NCBI RefSeq assembly: GCF_040702995.1
Contig: NZ_CP159992.1
Span: 1,141,501-1,205,500, forward strand
Direction: 5' to 3'
Origin: Paenibacillus sp. AN1007
GTDB taxonomy: Bacteria; Bacillota; Bacilli; Paenibacillales; Paenibacillaceae
DNA length: 64,000 nucleotides
Position numbers and translations under genes: made by a program. Positions 51,695 to 60,734 of the stretch are shown piece by piece. The stretch's first letter is position 1; every line of letters begins with the position of its first letter. Below the pieces are notes generated by a model, which did not search any database, was not told the DNA's origin, and was given only the letters and a program-made list of their open reading frames with translations.

Positions 51695-52480
51695 TTATTT
51701 CGCTTTTTTACGTACTGGTGAAGTGTACCAGTAAGCCATACCGACAAACAGGGCGCCGCCAATGATGTTACCAAGTGTGACCGGAATCATGTTGTGGAAC
51801 CAGCCTGCCAGAGAGATTGTATCCGGGTGATTAGGCAGCAGCCATGCCAGGGACAGAAGGGTCATATTGGCTACGCTGTGCTCATAACCGCTCGCGATAA
51901 AGGCATATAGACACCACCAGATGAGAACCAGCTTGGCGATATCCTCTTTGGAACGGGAGGACATCCAGATCGCCAGACAGACGAGCCAGTTACAGAGAAT
52001 GCCGCGGAAGAAAAGTTCAGTCACTGGAGCTGCCATCTTTTTGGCCGAGACAACGAACAGCAGATGCTCCGGAGTGGCTGCTTTGAACAAACCGCTTCCT
52101 ACAATCAGCAGGCTGAGCAGGACAGCACCGATCAGGTTGCCGAGAAAGACAAGTCCCCAGTTTTTCAGCGTATCATTCACTGTGGTCCGTCCGGCAAGGG
52201 TGCTCATCGTAAAAAACATGTTGTTGCCTGTAAACAGTTCAGACCCGGCAAAGATCACCAGCGTCAGGGCGAGTCCGAAGGACATGCCCATCAGCATCGT
52301 CTGCAGCGGCGATTGCGCCGCGAGCAGCGGGGCCCCGATACTAAAGATCAGGATAATACCCAGTCCTACATATGCACCTGCCATCAAGGCTGCGACCATG
52401 TATCGCGGCAGGCTGGCATTCATCTGGTCTCTTTTTTTGACGGCTGCTTCAATAATTCCTTCAACACTTGGTGTATACAT
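51695..52480 (-). CDS. nirC: Formate/nitrite transporter (NirC)
   Basis: A 261-residue FNT-family channel with six spans. 'GAYVGLGIILIFSIGAPLLA', 'AGSELFTGNNMFF' (signature), 'GNLIGAVLLSLLI', 'LCNWLVCLAIWMS' and 'GYEHSVANMTLL' are the conserved FNT blocks, including the half-helix breaks that form the pore. GGGGGAAA lies 6 nt before ATG 52480. Being third in nirB-nirD-nirC, it likely imports nitrite for reduction. Confidence 0.9.
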   Translation of the reverse strand: MYTPSVEGIIEAAVKKRDQMNASLPRYMVAALMAGAYVGLGIILIFSIGAPLLAAQSPLQTMLMGMSFGLALTLVIFAGSELFTGNNMFFTMSTLAGRTTVNDTLKNWGLVFLGNLIGAVLLSLLIVGSGLFKAATPEHLLFVVSAKKMAAPVTELFFRGILCNWLVCLAIWMSSRSKEDIAKLVLIWWCLYAFIASGYEHSVANMTLLSLAWLLPNHPDTISLAGWFHNMIPVTLGNIIGGALFVGMAYWYTSPVRKKAK

Positions 52481-52538
52481 CACGGTTTCCCCCATTAGTC
52501 AACATCTATCTCAAATCTATGGTTGTTACAGCTTGAAT

Positions 52539-52865
52539 CTATACAGCGATCCAGACCTGATCATGTTCCACTTTGACAGGGTACATCTGTACTTGACCTT
52601 GGTCAGGTGCCTGCACTTGTCCTGTCGTCAGATCAATTTTCCAATCATACAGCGGATCATATAGATAGTGTCCTGAGACAATGCCTTCAGCCAGCGGCCC
52701 ACCCTTAGGGTGGGGGTTATGGTTGTCAGCAGCGAAGATGGTGCCGTCCGATGCACGGAAAACCGCGAGCTGCAGATTTTCAATCTCTACAACTCTGCCG
52801 ATGCGGGGTAGAAATTCATCTACAGCTCCAGCCGGGAAGTACGTGCCTGTTTGTTGGGTAGTCAT
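52539..52865 (-). CDS. nirD: Nitrite reductase small subunit NirD, Rieske-like without cluster ligands
   Basis: A 108-residue NirD. The Rieske-like fold is recognisable ('FRASDGTIFAADNHNPHPKGGPLAEGIVSGHYLYDPLYDWKI'), but both Cys and the second His of the [2Fe-2S] site are replaced: 'NPHP' in place of CPH and 'YDPLYDW' in place of CPLHDW. Cluster-free NirD proteins are known in this family, so this need not be inactivation. AAAGGAGTGG precedes the ATG. It lies 58 nt after nirB. Confidence 0.88.
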   Translation of the reverse strand: MTTQQTGTYFPAGAVDEFLPRIGRVVEIENLQLAVFRASDGTIFAADNHNPHPKGGPLAEGIVSGHYLYDPLYDWKIDLTTGQVQAPDQGQVQMYPVKVEHDQVWIAV

Positions 52866-52923
52866 CGTAAACCACTCCTTTATCCAAATTTAATTTTATC
52901 TACTTTATTGAATCTATTCCTGC

Positions 52924-55353
52924 TTATGGGCGAGCCGAAACTTCAATGCTGTGGAACATTTTGCTTTGGCCTTCCTCATCACGAATCGCTTTTTGCCATG
53001 GCTCTTCCACATGTTCAAGGGCGAACTCGATCCGCTGCATCAGCGCTTTACGTTCTTCAAGGTTATCGACAACTACCGAACGGATATGCTCCAGTCCCAT
53101 GCGTTCCACCCATTCGGAAGTACGCTCCAGATAATTACCTGTCTCGCGATAGTACTGCATAATGGCTCCGCACAATTCGATCAGTTCATCATCCGTTTTT
53201 ACTTTACACAGCGTGTCCGCGAGTCTTGCTTTGATACCGCCATTACCCCCGATAAAGATTTCCCAACCGCCGTCGTTGCCGACGATTCCAATATCTTTTG
53301 TGCAGGCTTCTGCACAGTTCCGAGGACAGCCGTTCACCGCATATTTGAATTTGGCTGGCAGATCCAGCCGCTCGAATTTGCGTTCGATTCTTGCACCCAT
53401 CGCCATCGAATCCTGTGTGCCGAAGCGGCAGAATTGGGAACCAACACATGTTTTAACGGTACGAAGCGATTTTGCATAGGCATAACCTGAAGGCATATCG
53501 AGTTCAGCCCATACTTTTGTCAGGTCTTCTTTTTTAACACCGATGAGATCCAGACGTTGACCGCCCGTCACTTTAACTGCCTTAATGTCGTATTTGACTG
53601 AAACATCAGCGATCCGTTTCAGATCGGCTGGTGTGGTTACCCCGCCGTACATCCGAGGTACAACGGTATAAGTTCCGTCTTTTTGAATGTTTGCGTTCAT
53701 TCGTTCGTTAACAAACCTGGATTCTTTTTCATCCTCGTGTGTGTCTGGATTGATCATGCCCAGATAGTAGTTGATGGCCGGACGACATTTCGAACATCCC
53801 TCAGGCTGGCTCCAGCCAAGTACGTTCATAACCTCTTTGGTCGTCTGCAGTCCTTTTTGTTTAATCTCTGCTACGATTTCATCACGCCCCATAGTGGTGC
53901 ATCCGCAAATTCCTTGTTTGGTACTGGTGCTGAAGCTGTCTCCAAGCACGTATTGCAAAATCTGTTCCACCACCGGTTTGCATCCTCCGCAAGAGCGGGT
54001 TGCACCCGTGCAGGCTTTGATCTCATCAACTGTAGTCAAACCTTGATTGGTAATGACATCAACGATAGCACCTTTGGTTACGCCGTTACATCCGCAGACA
54101 ATTTCGTCTTCGGGCATCGTTTCAACAGAGGTCGTTTTTTTGTGACCGCCGCAGCCTGTGCCCATGAGTGAACTGTACAATTCTTCTGTCATTTCGGTCT
54201 GATTCTTGATCAGTTTTTGCAGTTCAGCGGAGTCCGTAATGTCACCGAAAAGTACAGCACCTACCATTTTGTTGTCTCGAAGCAGAATTTTTTTGTACGT
54301 CCGTTTCCAGTCGTCTTTCTGTGAAATCACGGTATGTTCAGTGCTGTCGATGAATTCGCCAGTAGAGAAAACATCCACACCCGAGATTTTCAATTTGGTC
54401 GATACAACCGAGCCTTCATACGGAGCAGTTTCGACGCCGCAGATATGTTTCGCAAGAATCATGCCCTGTTCGAAGAGAGGCGCAACAAGCCCGTAACACA
54501 CACCGCGATGTTCGTTACATTCTCCGACAGAGTAAACGTCTTTCAGCGAGGTCTGCATGTAGTCATCCACAATGATGCCCCGGTTGACTTCGATACCGCT
54601 TTCGCGGGCTACAGCTGTATTTGGCTTGATTCCAACAGCCATCACTACGAAATCAACATTCAGCACGGAATCGTCAGCAAAACGAATACCTTCAACCCGT
54701 TGGCCGCCGAGCAGTTCAGCAGTTTGTGCTCCCATTTTGAACTTGATTCCCTGGCGTTCCAGTTCGGCTTTCAACATGGCAGAAGCTTGCGGGTCCAACT
54801 GGCGTTCCATCAGATCATCCATCAGGTGAACAACGGTAACATCCATACCCAGCTGCACAAGTCCTTTAGCTGCTTCCAGGCCTAGGAGTCCGCCACCGAT
54901 GACCGCCGCTTTTTTATATTCTTTTGCAGCTTCGAGCATGACATTGCAGTCTGCAATGTCACGAAATCCTACGACGCCTTGCTTGTCATGTCCGGGTACA
55001 GGAAGGATGAAAGAACTCGAACCCGTTGCAATAATAATTTTGTCGTACGGAGTGCGCTGTCCATTTTCTGTTACAACTTCACGACTCTCTGCATCAATGC
55101 GGGCAACCGTTGTTCCTGTGTGAAGAGTAATACCATACTCCTCATACCAGTGAAGATCATTCAGTACGATATCATCAAGCGTTTTGCTGCCTTCCAGTAC
55201 ATACGACAGCATAATCCGATTGTAGTTAGGATAAGGTTCTGTTCCAAAAACCGTAATATCAAAGCGTGAAGTTAATTTTAAAATTTGCTCCACGGTGCTG
55301 ATCCCGGCCATACCATTGCCGATGACAACTAATCTTTCTTTATTTCCGTTCAT
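52924..55353 (-). CDS. nirB: NADH-dependent nitrite reductase large subunit NirB
   Basis: An 809-residue assimilatory/detoxifying nitrite reductase that reduces nitrite to ammonia with NADH. N-terminal FAD/NAD domain ('VVIGNGMAGISTVEQIL', 'AAVIGGGLLGLEAAKGL'), two BFD-like [2Fe-2S] segments ('IVCGCNGVT', 'CTGATRSCGGCKP', 'GICGCTTMG'), then the siroheme domain with 'TCVGSQFCRFG' and 'CPRNCAEACTKD' as [4Fe-4S]/siroheme ligands. Start 55353 has AAGGGAGGGC upstream. Two FNR-like boxes lie upstream. Confidence 0.93.
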   Translation of the reverse strand: MNGNKERLVVIGNGMAGISTVEQILKLTSRFDITVFGTEPYPNYNRIMLSYVLEGSKTLDDIVLNDLHWYEEYGITLHTGTTVARIDAESREVVTENGQRTPYDKIIIATGSSSFILPVPGHDKQGVVGFRDIADCNVMLEAAKEYKKAAVIGGGLLGLEAAKGLVQLGMDVTVVHLMDDLMERQLDPQASAMLKAELERQGIKFKMGAQTAELLGGQRVEGIRFADDSVLNVDFVVMAVGIKPNTAVARESGIEVNRGIIVDDYMQTSLKDVYSVGECNEHRGVCYGLVAPLFEQGMILAKHICGVETAPYEGSVVSTKLKISGVDVFSTGEFIDSTEHTVISQKDDWKRTYKKILLRDNKMVGAVLFGDITDSAELQKLIKNQTEMTEELYSSLMGTGCGGHKKTTSVETMPEDEIVCGCNGVTKGAIVDVITNQGLTTVDEIKACTGATRSCGGCKPVVEQILQYVLGDSFSTSTKQGICGCTTMGRDEIVAEIKQKGLQTTKEVMNVLGWSQPEGCSKCRPAINYYLGMINPDTHEDEKESRFVNERMNANIQKDGTYTVVPRMYGGVTTPADLKRIADVSVKYDIKAVKVTGGQRLDLIGVKKEDLTKVWAELDMPSGYAYAKSLRTVKTCVGSQFCRFGTQDSMAMGARIERKFERLDLPAKFKYAVNGCPRNCAEACTKDIGIVGNDGGWEIFIGGNGGIKARLADTLCKVKTDDELIELCGAIMQYYRETGNYLERTSEWVERMGLEHIRSVVVDNLEERKALMQRIEFALEHVEEPWQKAIRDEEGQSKMFHSIEVSARP

Positions 55354-55451
55354 GTGTAGCCCTCCCTTGGATAAATACTGCGAGAATACCAACATTTTTA
55401 ATTTCTTATATTTTATATTTTAAACTATAACACGTATTTCCAGTTAATAAA

Positions 55452-55467
55452 TGTGATTAATTTCACT
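55452..55467. promoter_or_regulatory. FNR/CRP-like box, nir promoter region
   Basis: TGTGATTAATTTCACT fits TGTGA-N6-TCACA of Bacillus Fnr with one mismatch. Centre about 106 nt from the nirB ATG. Confidence 0.65.
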
Positions 55468-55498
55468 AATTACGATAGATCATTCATATAAAAATAAG

Positions 55499-55514
55499 TG
55501 TGATGAGCATCACG
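55499..55514. promoter_or_regulatory. Second FNR/CRP-like box
   Basis: TGTGATGAGCATCACG, one mismatch to TGTGA-N6-TCACA, 47 bp from the first box. Position between divergent genes allows control of either side. Confidence 0.65.
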
Positions 55515-55634
55515 AATATAAAAAAAATTTTGAGAAATGAGAAATACGAACTATTGTTCTTGTTTTTCTTTCGTTGTATGATCAGATCGGGGTCGGAACT
55601 AATCCCTATTTCTTCGAAAGGACGTTTTTGCAAC

Positions 55635-56342
55635 ATGATGGGAAGATCCCACCTCATTATCGGTACAGGCGTTTCACTATCCGTTCTGCAGCTGCTCGGA
55701 ATGCCTGTTACGGCTCCAGCTGTAACGGCTGCCTTGATTGGCTCACTGCTGCCGGATATCGATGAACCCAATTCATTGCTGGTATCCAAAGCGCTGCCTA
55801 ACAGCCTGATTCGGCTGCTGCAGACGGTTCTTTTGCCTGCGGCTGTATTTGTATATTTTTACGTCCCAGCAAAACCGTGGAATCTGCTTCTCGCCATTCT
55901 CATCGGGCTTGTGTCGTTTCTGCCATCGCGATCGCTGCGTAAAGTGCTCATGTTTGCCATCGGGCTGGGCCTTGTTTTTTATGGTCATGCTTTTGCACCG
56001 TGGAATTGGATAGCGGGCAGTCTGCTTATGCTGTGTACAACACTGACGCACAGGGGATTGACGCACACGCTGTACGGAACGGCTGTGTGGGCAGGACTGC
56101 TGTACAGCACAACGCAGGTGCAGGGTCCGGAAATCTGGGTTGCAGGAGGTTCTGCTTATGCCCTCCATTTAATTGCGGATTCGTTGACGAATCGGGGGAT
56201 TCGCCCTTTGCCGCCGTTTAAGCTCCGGATCCGGGCAAACCTGATGAGTACAGGGACCAAACATGGAGCGGTCGTAGAGAACGTGTGTGTGGTATTGACA
56301 CTCATTTTAGCTTGGTTTGCGTTCTCGCCTTTATTTCTGTAG
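55635..56342 (+). CDS. Metal-dependent membrane hydrolase (YdjM/DUF457 family)
   Basis: A 235-residue integral membrane protein. 'GRSHLIIGTG', 'LIGSLLPDIDEPNS', 'LTHRGLTHTLYG' and 'LHLIADSLTNRGI' are the His/Asp motifs of the YdjM family, whose members are membrane proteins of unclear substrate. ATG 55635 follows AAAGGACG; the upstream extension to 55500 overlaps the FNR box and lacks a ribosome site. Divergent from nirB. Confidence 0.8.
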   Translation: MMGRSHLIIGTGVSLSVLQLLGMPVTAPAVTAALIGSLLPDIDEPNSLLVSKALPNSLIRLLQTVLLPAAVFVYFYVPAKPWNLLLAILIGLVSFLPSRSLRKVLMFAIGLGLVFYGHAFAPWNWIAGSLLMLCTTLTHRGLTHTLYGTAVWAGLLYSTTQVQGPEIWVAGGSAYALHLIADSLTNRGIRPLPPFKLRIRANLMSTGTKHGAVVENVCVVLTLILAWFAFSPLFL

Positions 56343-56352
56343 AACAGCAGGA

Positions 56353-56386
56353 AACGCCAGCCCATTTCATATGGACTGGCGTTCTT
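56353..56386 (+). terminator. Terminator after YdjM-like gene
   Basis: AACGCCAGCCCAT pairs with ATGGACTGGCGTT around TTCAT, followed by CTTC. Weak T run. Confidence 0.65.
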
Positions 56387-56478
56387 CAATCAACAAGTTG
56401 TTTTTATCACGCAGGAGAGAGTCAATGGCGACTGCCTCGGAACCGGCTGCTCAATACCCTGTAAGGAGACAAGCAGGA

Positions 56479-56598
56479 TCAAACTTTTGTAGGTGTACCG
56501 CTAAGCGTATCGATATCTGTAGAACCAAACACAAATAAAACGACAAGAATAAGTACAATTAACGTCTCGGCAAATCCAACTCCATCAAACTCAGACAT
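56479..56598 (-). CDS. Small single-span membrane protein (YjcZ-like)
   Basis: A 39-residue peptide (MSEFDGVGFAETLIVLIL...) with one hydrophobic segment at about residues 11-26 and a polar tail ending GTPTKV. AGAGGTGG lies 7 nt before the ATG. Similar Gly/Phe-start single-span peptides of Bacillales are annotated as YjcZ-type sporulation proteins. It follows the 106-residue gene on the same strand with 27 nt between. Confidence 0.6.
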   Translation of the reverse strand: MSEFDGVGFAETLIVLILVVLFVFGSTDIDTLSGTPTKV

Positions 56599-56625
56599 CA
56601 CAGCCACCTCTTTTCTTGCCTGCAT

Positions 56626-56946
56626 TTAGGAATTCATGCGCTGCTGAAAAGCCTGAATCACATCATTCAGGGTCATATCGCCGCCCGTTTCATCCAGGAA
56701 TTGTACCAGTTTATCTGAATTGGACGGTTGTACCTTTTGAAGTGTTTTATACTGGCCTACTAATTCTACAACTAAGGTAGCTTCTCGAAACAGCGTGACC
56801 GCATCCACTCTTAACTTCCCGCTGACCAATAACGCTGCAACAATCAGTTCCAGTTTCTTTCCATTCATATTGCCACCTAGAAGGGTACTCGCAGCATTGG
56901 TTTTTCTAGAACCTTTATTTGATTTACCATTCCTTCCTGCTGCCAT
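56626..56946 (-). CDS. Protein of unknown function, small helical
   Basis: A 106-residue protein with a basic, disordered start ('AAGRNGKSNKGSRKTNA') and a helical body ('KLELIVAALLVSGKLRVDAVTLFREATLVVELVG', then 'DMTLNDVIQAFQQRMN'). No known family recognised. Near the YjcZ-like peptide, it may be a spore- or envelope-associated protein; inference from context only. Ribosome site GGGGGACC lies upstream. Confidence 0.6.
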   Translation of the reverse strand: MAAGRNGKSNKGSRKTNAASTLLGGNMNGKKLELIVAALLVSGKLRVDAVTLFREATLVVELVGQYKTLQKVQPSNSDKLVQFLDETGGDMTLNDVIQAFQQRMNS

Positions 56947-57076
56947 ATAAAGGTCCCCCGCTAATTTATATTTAGTGATTTCATAACTGGTTATGGGTCT
57001 TTCATTAAGCTATCTTATGTAATTGATCTCCAACATGTTCTACGATCCAGCTATTTATGAAACCAATCGAAAGAAA

Positions 57077-57108
57077 AGATACCCTCGAAGAACTTCGATA
57101 AGGTATCT
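57077..57108 (-). terminator. Terminator of M42 peptidase gene
   Basis: AGATACC/GGTATCT arms with inner CGAAG/CTTCG; on the minus strand it is followed by TTTTCTTTC. About 35 nt beyond the peptidase stop. Confidence 0.75.
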
Positions 57109-57143
57109 CTGCAGTTAAGCTCTACATATTTTCTTAGCATGGA

Positions 57144-58217
57144 TCAAGCATTATTAATAATTGTCTCCATCGTTGTACGGTCGAGACCCTTCACCAGCTT
57201 GACGATCAGCTCTTTGGCAGCATCATAGTCATCCGTGTGAATGATGGAAGAAGAGGTGTGGATGTACCGACCGCAGATGCCAATAACGGTGGAAGGTACG
57301 CCAATACCGCTCAAGTGGACCTGACCTGCATCGGTGCCGCCCGGCGAAATAAAGTACTGCATTTTAATCTGATTGGAAGAGGCTGTGTCCTGAACATATT
57401 CAACGATCCCACGATGTGTGAACATTCCCGGGTCGAATATGCGAAGCAGTGCACCTTGACCGATATGTCCAAAGGACTGCTTATCTCCAGTCATGTCATT
57501 GGCTGCGCTGCAGTCCAGGGCAAAGAAAACGTCTGGCTGAATGAGATTGGCTGCAGTACGTGCACCGCGCAGTCCCAATTCTTCCTGTACCGTTGCTCCC
57601 GAATAAAGGATGTTGGGCAGCTTCTCCTGATGCAGTGCTTCCACAAGTTCAAGCGCCAGCCCAACACCATAACGATTATCCCAGGCTTTAGCCATAATTT
57701 TCTTGGGATTTGCCATCGGCGTAAATTCACAGATCGGTACAATCTGCATTCCCGGATGAATCCCCCATGATTCTGCCTCGGCACGATCATCTGCACCAAT
57801 ATCCAGATACATAGAATTCAAGTCTACCGGTTTGCTGCGCTGGGATTCATCCAGCAGATGCGTAGGCGTAGAACCGACAACACCGATAATCCGACGTTCA
57901 GGAGTTATGATCTGAAGACGCTGCGACAGCACAGCTTGACTCCACCATCCGCCAAGTGGACGAAATTTAATCATACCTGTTTCCGTGATACCCGTTGTCA
58001 TAAAGCCCACTTCATCAAAGTGTCCGGCGACCATCACTTTCGGTCCAGATTCATCTCCCCGCAGAACACCGAAGAGACTGCCCAGGCGATCTTGTACAAA
58101 TTCATCGGTATACGCAGACATTTGTTCCTTCATCCATCCGCGCAGTTCACGTTCAAAACCGGAAGCGGAAGGGAACTCCGTTAACGTTCGGAACATGTCC
58201 ATTGTTTTTTCATTCAT
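57144..58217 (-). CDS. M42-family aminopeptidase
   Basis: A 357-residue metallopeptidase of the M42 family (glutamyl/deblocking aminopeptidase, FrvX/YtoP type). Two-metal site: 'VMVAGHFDEVGFM' (His66, Asp68), 'AKAWDNRYGVGLALEL' (bridging Asp), 'VQEELGLRGART' (catalytic Glu-Glu), 'DCSAAND' and the last His in 'GRYIHTSSSIIH'. Acts on oligopeptides in the cytoplasm. GAGGAG precedes the ATG. Single-gene unit. Confidence 0.9.
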   Translation of the reverse strand: MNEKTMDMFRTLTEFPSASGFERELRGWMKEQMSAYTDEFVQDRLGSLFGVLRGDESGPKVMVAGHFDEVGFMTTGITETGMIKFRPLGGWWSQAVLSQRLQIITPERRIIGVVGSTPTHLLDESQRSKPVDLNSMYLDIGADDRAEAESWGIHPGMQIVPICEFTPMANPKKIMAKAWDNRYGVGLALELVEALHQEKLPNILYSGATVQEELGLRGARTAANLIQPDVFFALDCSAANDMTGDKQSFGHIGQGALLRIFDPGMFTHRGIVEYVQDTASSNQIKMQYFISPGGTDAGQVHLSGIGVPSTVIGICGRYIHTSSSIIHTDDYDAAKELIVKLVKGLDRTTMETIINNA

Positions 58218-58543
58218 GTGTCCAACAACTCCTCTGTTGATATGTATATCAGGTCACAGCAGAACGGCTGCCGGCCTGATGTCCTCTCTTGAGCAAAGGA
58301 CTTAATTATTAACCACTGGTCACATTATAGTATGAACCTTGTACAAGTGATTGTCCATGTTTATGTTACGTTTTTAAGGCATGAGTTTGCTGGGCCCAAC
58401 TTCATTTTCCGTCTGTATTTCCGCGATTGTCCCAAGCCTGCAGCCGCTTTCCTGAATAAGATTATAGAAGGGGAACTCGTTCCTCTGCATGCATTTTGTT
58501 CTGCTAAGCTTAGTACCGCATGGGGAAGGAGCAGGGATATCAG
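58218..58543. other. Intergenic region without recognised gene
   Basis: About 325 nt between the divergent M42 gene and a small peptide frame. Short open frames on both strands have no ribosome sites. No other element was recognised. Confidence 0.5.
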
Positions 58544-58627
58544 ATGAAGCCTCCTGAGGAAGGTCATGAGAAGGTGCTGTTCATTGTACTTTTTATTTTG
58601 CTCGTCATCATTCTTCTTTATTTATAG
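58544..58627 (+). CDS. Tiny membrane peptide, uncertain
   Basis: A 27-residue frame, MKPPEEGHEKVLFIVLFILL and seven more hydrophobic residues. GGAAGGAG lies 12 nt upstream. The single span resembles the end of YjcZ-type sporulation peptides. Its location before spoVAC adds some support. Too short to be sure. Confidence 0.4.
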   Translation: MKPPEEGHEKVLFIVLFILLVIILLYL

Positions 58628-58814
58628 ATTCGAAAGATTGTAATCATTACTGCGGCGTGATCTCCTATACATTCCCCATCTCCCCCATTTTGGAAACATA
58701 TGCTGTTCCTCGCCGGATACATAACCTTCCCGAAAATAACAAACAATGAATAGAAGTGATTCTCATCGGCATTCAGCTGCCGCTCTAAACATTCACATAA
58801 AGGAGGTCCTGTGC

Positions 58815-59315
58815 TTGCCAGAACAATCTGCAGCCGGAAAAAAGAAAACCTCATCGCTGTCGATGGATGAAAAGGAATATAAAAAGGTAGCCAAAAAACA
58901 TGAGCCTTCACGCCCCATTTTGAAAAACTGCATCAAAGCTTTCCTCGTAGGGGGAACTGTCTGTTTGATTGGACAAGCCATTCAGGAAGCCTTCATGGCC
59001 GGTATGGACATGACGTCCAAAGAAGCTGCCAGTCCTACCGTGGCCGTCATGATTCTGATTTCGGTTATTCTGACCTGTCTCGGTGTATACGACAAAATCG
59101 CACAGTGGGCGGGAGCGGGTACGGGAGTGCCCGTGACGGGATTTGCCAATTCCATGTGTTCGGCTGCGCTGGAGCATCGTGCTGAAGGGCTTGTGTTAGG
59201 TGTCGGAGCAAACATGTTTAAACTTGCCGGTTCCGTCATTGTTTTCGGTGTTGTAGCCGCGTTTATTATCGGGATTGTGTATGCCTTCCTGGGGTTCGGG
59301 GGTGGGCATCTATGA
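58815..59315 (+). CDS. spoVAC: Stage V sporulation protein AC
   Basis: A 166-residue SpoVAC. About five membrane segments with 'GGTVCLIGQAIQEAF', 'VMILISVILTCLGVYDKIAQWAGAGTGVPVTGFANSMCSAALEHRAEGL'. SpoVAC is a mechanosensitive channel component of the inner forespore membrane that moves dipicolinic acid. Start TTG 58815 lies 8 nt after AAAGGAGG; ATG 58863 is an alternative. Four-base overlap with spoVAD. Confidence 0.92.
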   Translation: MPEQSAAGKKKTSSLSMDEKEYKKVAKKHEPSRPILKNCIKAFLVGGTVCLIGQAIQEAFMAGMDMTSKEAASPTVAVMILISVILTCLGVYDKIAQWAGAGTGVPVTGFANSMCSAALEHRAEGLVLGVGANMFKLAGSVIVFGVVAAFIIGIVYAFLGFGGGHL

Positions 59316-60328
59316 AACGACTGGGCCGCCAGACATGGGAATATGATCATCAGCCTCGAATCATTGGCAGAGCAACCGTTGTAGGACCGGATGAAGGGAA
59401 GGGACCCTTATCTTCTGATTTTGACTACATCTATGACAATCTGGAGATTGGTGAGAAAACATGGGAAAAAGCGGAGCGTAAACTGTTCGAACAGGCTTCC
59501 CAGCTTGCATTGGTGAATGCCAATCTCACAAAGGAAGAGCTGCATTATTTTGTTGGTGGCGATCTGATGAACCAGATCATCAGCAGTTCATTCTCTGCAC
59601 GACAGCTTGGGGCTCCTTATCTAGGCGTATTTGGTGCCTGCTCAACTTCGATGGAAACGCTGGCGCTGGCTGCCATGATCGTGGATTCCGGTGCCGGAGA
59701 TTACGTGCTTGCCGGAACCGTAAGCCATAACTGTACGGTGGAGAAACAGTTTCGGTATCCGACGGAGTATGGCTCTCAAAAACCGCCATATGCACAGTAT
59801 ACCGTCACAGGTTCTGGATGCGGTGTTATTTCTCGCACGGGTGAAGGGCCGGTGATTGCGAAAGCAACCGTTGGCCGAATTATGGATCTTGGCATCAAGG
59901 ACCCGTTTAATATGGGAGCTGCCATGGCACCGGCAGCAGCCGATACCATTATTTCGCACTTCAGAGATACCGGGCTTGAACCCGGTTATTATGACCTGAT
60001 TGTTACAGGAGATTTGGCCTCCGTTGGTCTGCCTATTACCAAGGAACTGCTGCATAAGGAAGGCATTCCGATGGAACAGACGGTTTTCAATGATTGCGGA
60101 TTGATGATCTATGATCGTGAAAAACAGCCTCAGGTTGTTGCTGGAGGAAGCGGCTGCGGGTGTTCCGCGACCGTGACTTACGGTCACATTCTGAACCGGA
60201 TGCAGAAGGGGGATTTGAAGCGAGTGCTCGTCGTTGCAACAGGAGCGCTGCTTTCGCCCCTCTCCTACCAGCAGGGTGAAAGCATTCCTTGTATTGCACA
60301 TGCGGTAGCTATTGAACAGGGGGGGTGA
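59312..60328 (+). CDS. spoVAD: Stage V sporulation protein AD
   Basis: A 338-residue SpoVAD with a thiolase-like fold ('FGACSTSMETLALAAMIVDSGAGDYVLAGTVSHN', 'GSGCGVISRTGEGPVIAKATVGRIMDLGIKDPFNMGAAMAPAAADTI'). It binds dipicolinic acid on the forespore membrane surface. ATGA overlap with spoVAC and overlap with spoVAE show an operon, which is expressed in the forespore (sigma-G) in relatives. Confidence 0.95.
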   Translation: MKRLGRQTWEYDHQPRIIGRATVVGPDEGKGPLSSDFDYIYDNLEIGEKTWEKAERKLFEQASQLALVNANLTKEELHYFVGGDLMNQIISSSFSARQLGAPYLGVFGACSTSMETLALAAMIVDSGAGDYVLAGTVSHNCTVEKQFRYPTEYGSQKPPYAQYTVTGSGCGVISRTGEGPVIAKATVGRIMDLGIKDPFNMGAAMAPAAADTIISHFRDTGLEPGYYDLIVTGDLASVGLPITKELLHKEGIPMEQTVFNDCGLMIYDREKQPQVVAGGSGCGCSATVTYGHILNRMQKGDLKRVLVVATGALLSPLSYQQGESIPCIAHAVAIEQGG

Positions 60329-60333
60329 CATAC

Positions 60334-60684
60334 ATGCAATTTCTATGGGCTTTTATCGTTGGTGGTCTGATCTGTGTTATCGGACAGCTGTTGATGGACG
60401 GTGCAAAGCTGACGCCAGCACATACGATGAGTACTCTTGTGGTAGCAGGTGCGGTAGCTGATGCATTTGGTCTATATGACCCTTTGGTGAAGTTCGCAGG
60501 TGCAGGTGCATCCGTGCCCATTACGAGCTTTGGCAATTCCTTGGTTCACGGAGCATTGACCGAATTAGAGAAAGAGGGCTGGATTGGCGTAATTACCGGT
60601 ATTTTTGATTTGACGGCTGCGGGAATATCGTCGGCGATTATCTTTTCTTTTCTCGCGGCGCTGGTTGTTCGCCCTAAGGGTTGA
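60334..60684 (+). CDS. spoVAE: Stage V sporulation protein AE
   Basis: A 116-residue SpoVAE (AEb type), a membrane partner of SpoVAC: 'FLWAFIVGGLICVIGQLLMD', 'HTMSTLVVAGAVADAFGLYDPLVKFAGAGASVPITSFGNSLVHGAL'. ATG 60334 follows AGGGGGGGTGA; GTG 60325 is an in-frame alternative overlapping spoVAD. The compact AC-AD-AE operon lacks spoVAA, AB and AF, as in many Paenibacillus-type genomes. Confidence 0.93.
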   Translation: MQFLWAFIVGGLICVIGQLLMDGAKLTPAHTMSTLVVAGAVADAFGLYDPLVKFAGAGASVPITSFGNSLVHGALTELEKEGWIGVITGIFDLTAAGISSAIIFSFLAALVVRPKG

Positions 60685-60700
60685 CCTTTCAAATAAGCAA

Positions 60701-60734
60701 GGGCTTCGGATAAATTTATCCGGGGTCTTTTTGT
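60701..60734 (+). terminator. Terminator of the spoVA operon
   Basis: GGGCTTCGGATAAA pairs with TTTATCCGGGGTC, with a perfect CGGATAAATTTATCCG core, followed by TTTTTG. Confidence 0.82.

Noticed and set aside
51921..52664. A 247-codon plus-strand frame opposite nirC
   Set aside because: Antisense shadow of a conserved FNT gene; basic, Ser/Thr-rich product with no family likeness.
52539..52865. nirD as a decayed gene because Rieske ligands are missing
   Set aside because: The reading frame, spacing and fold are intact, and cluster-free NirD proteins are known.
59642..60331. A 229-codon minus-strand frame opposite spoVAD
   Set aside because: Shadow of a well-conserved gene; no ribosome site and no coding character.
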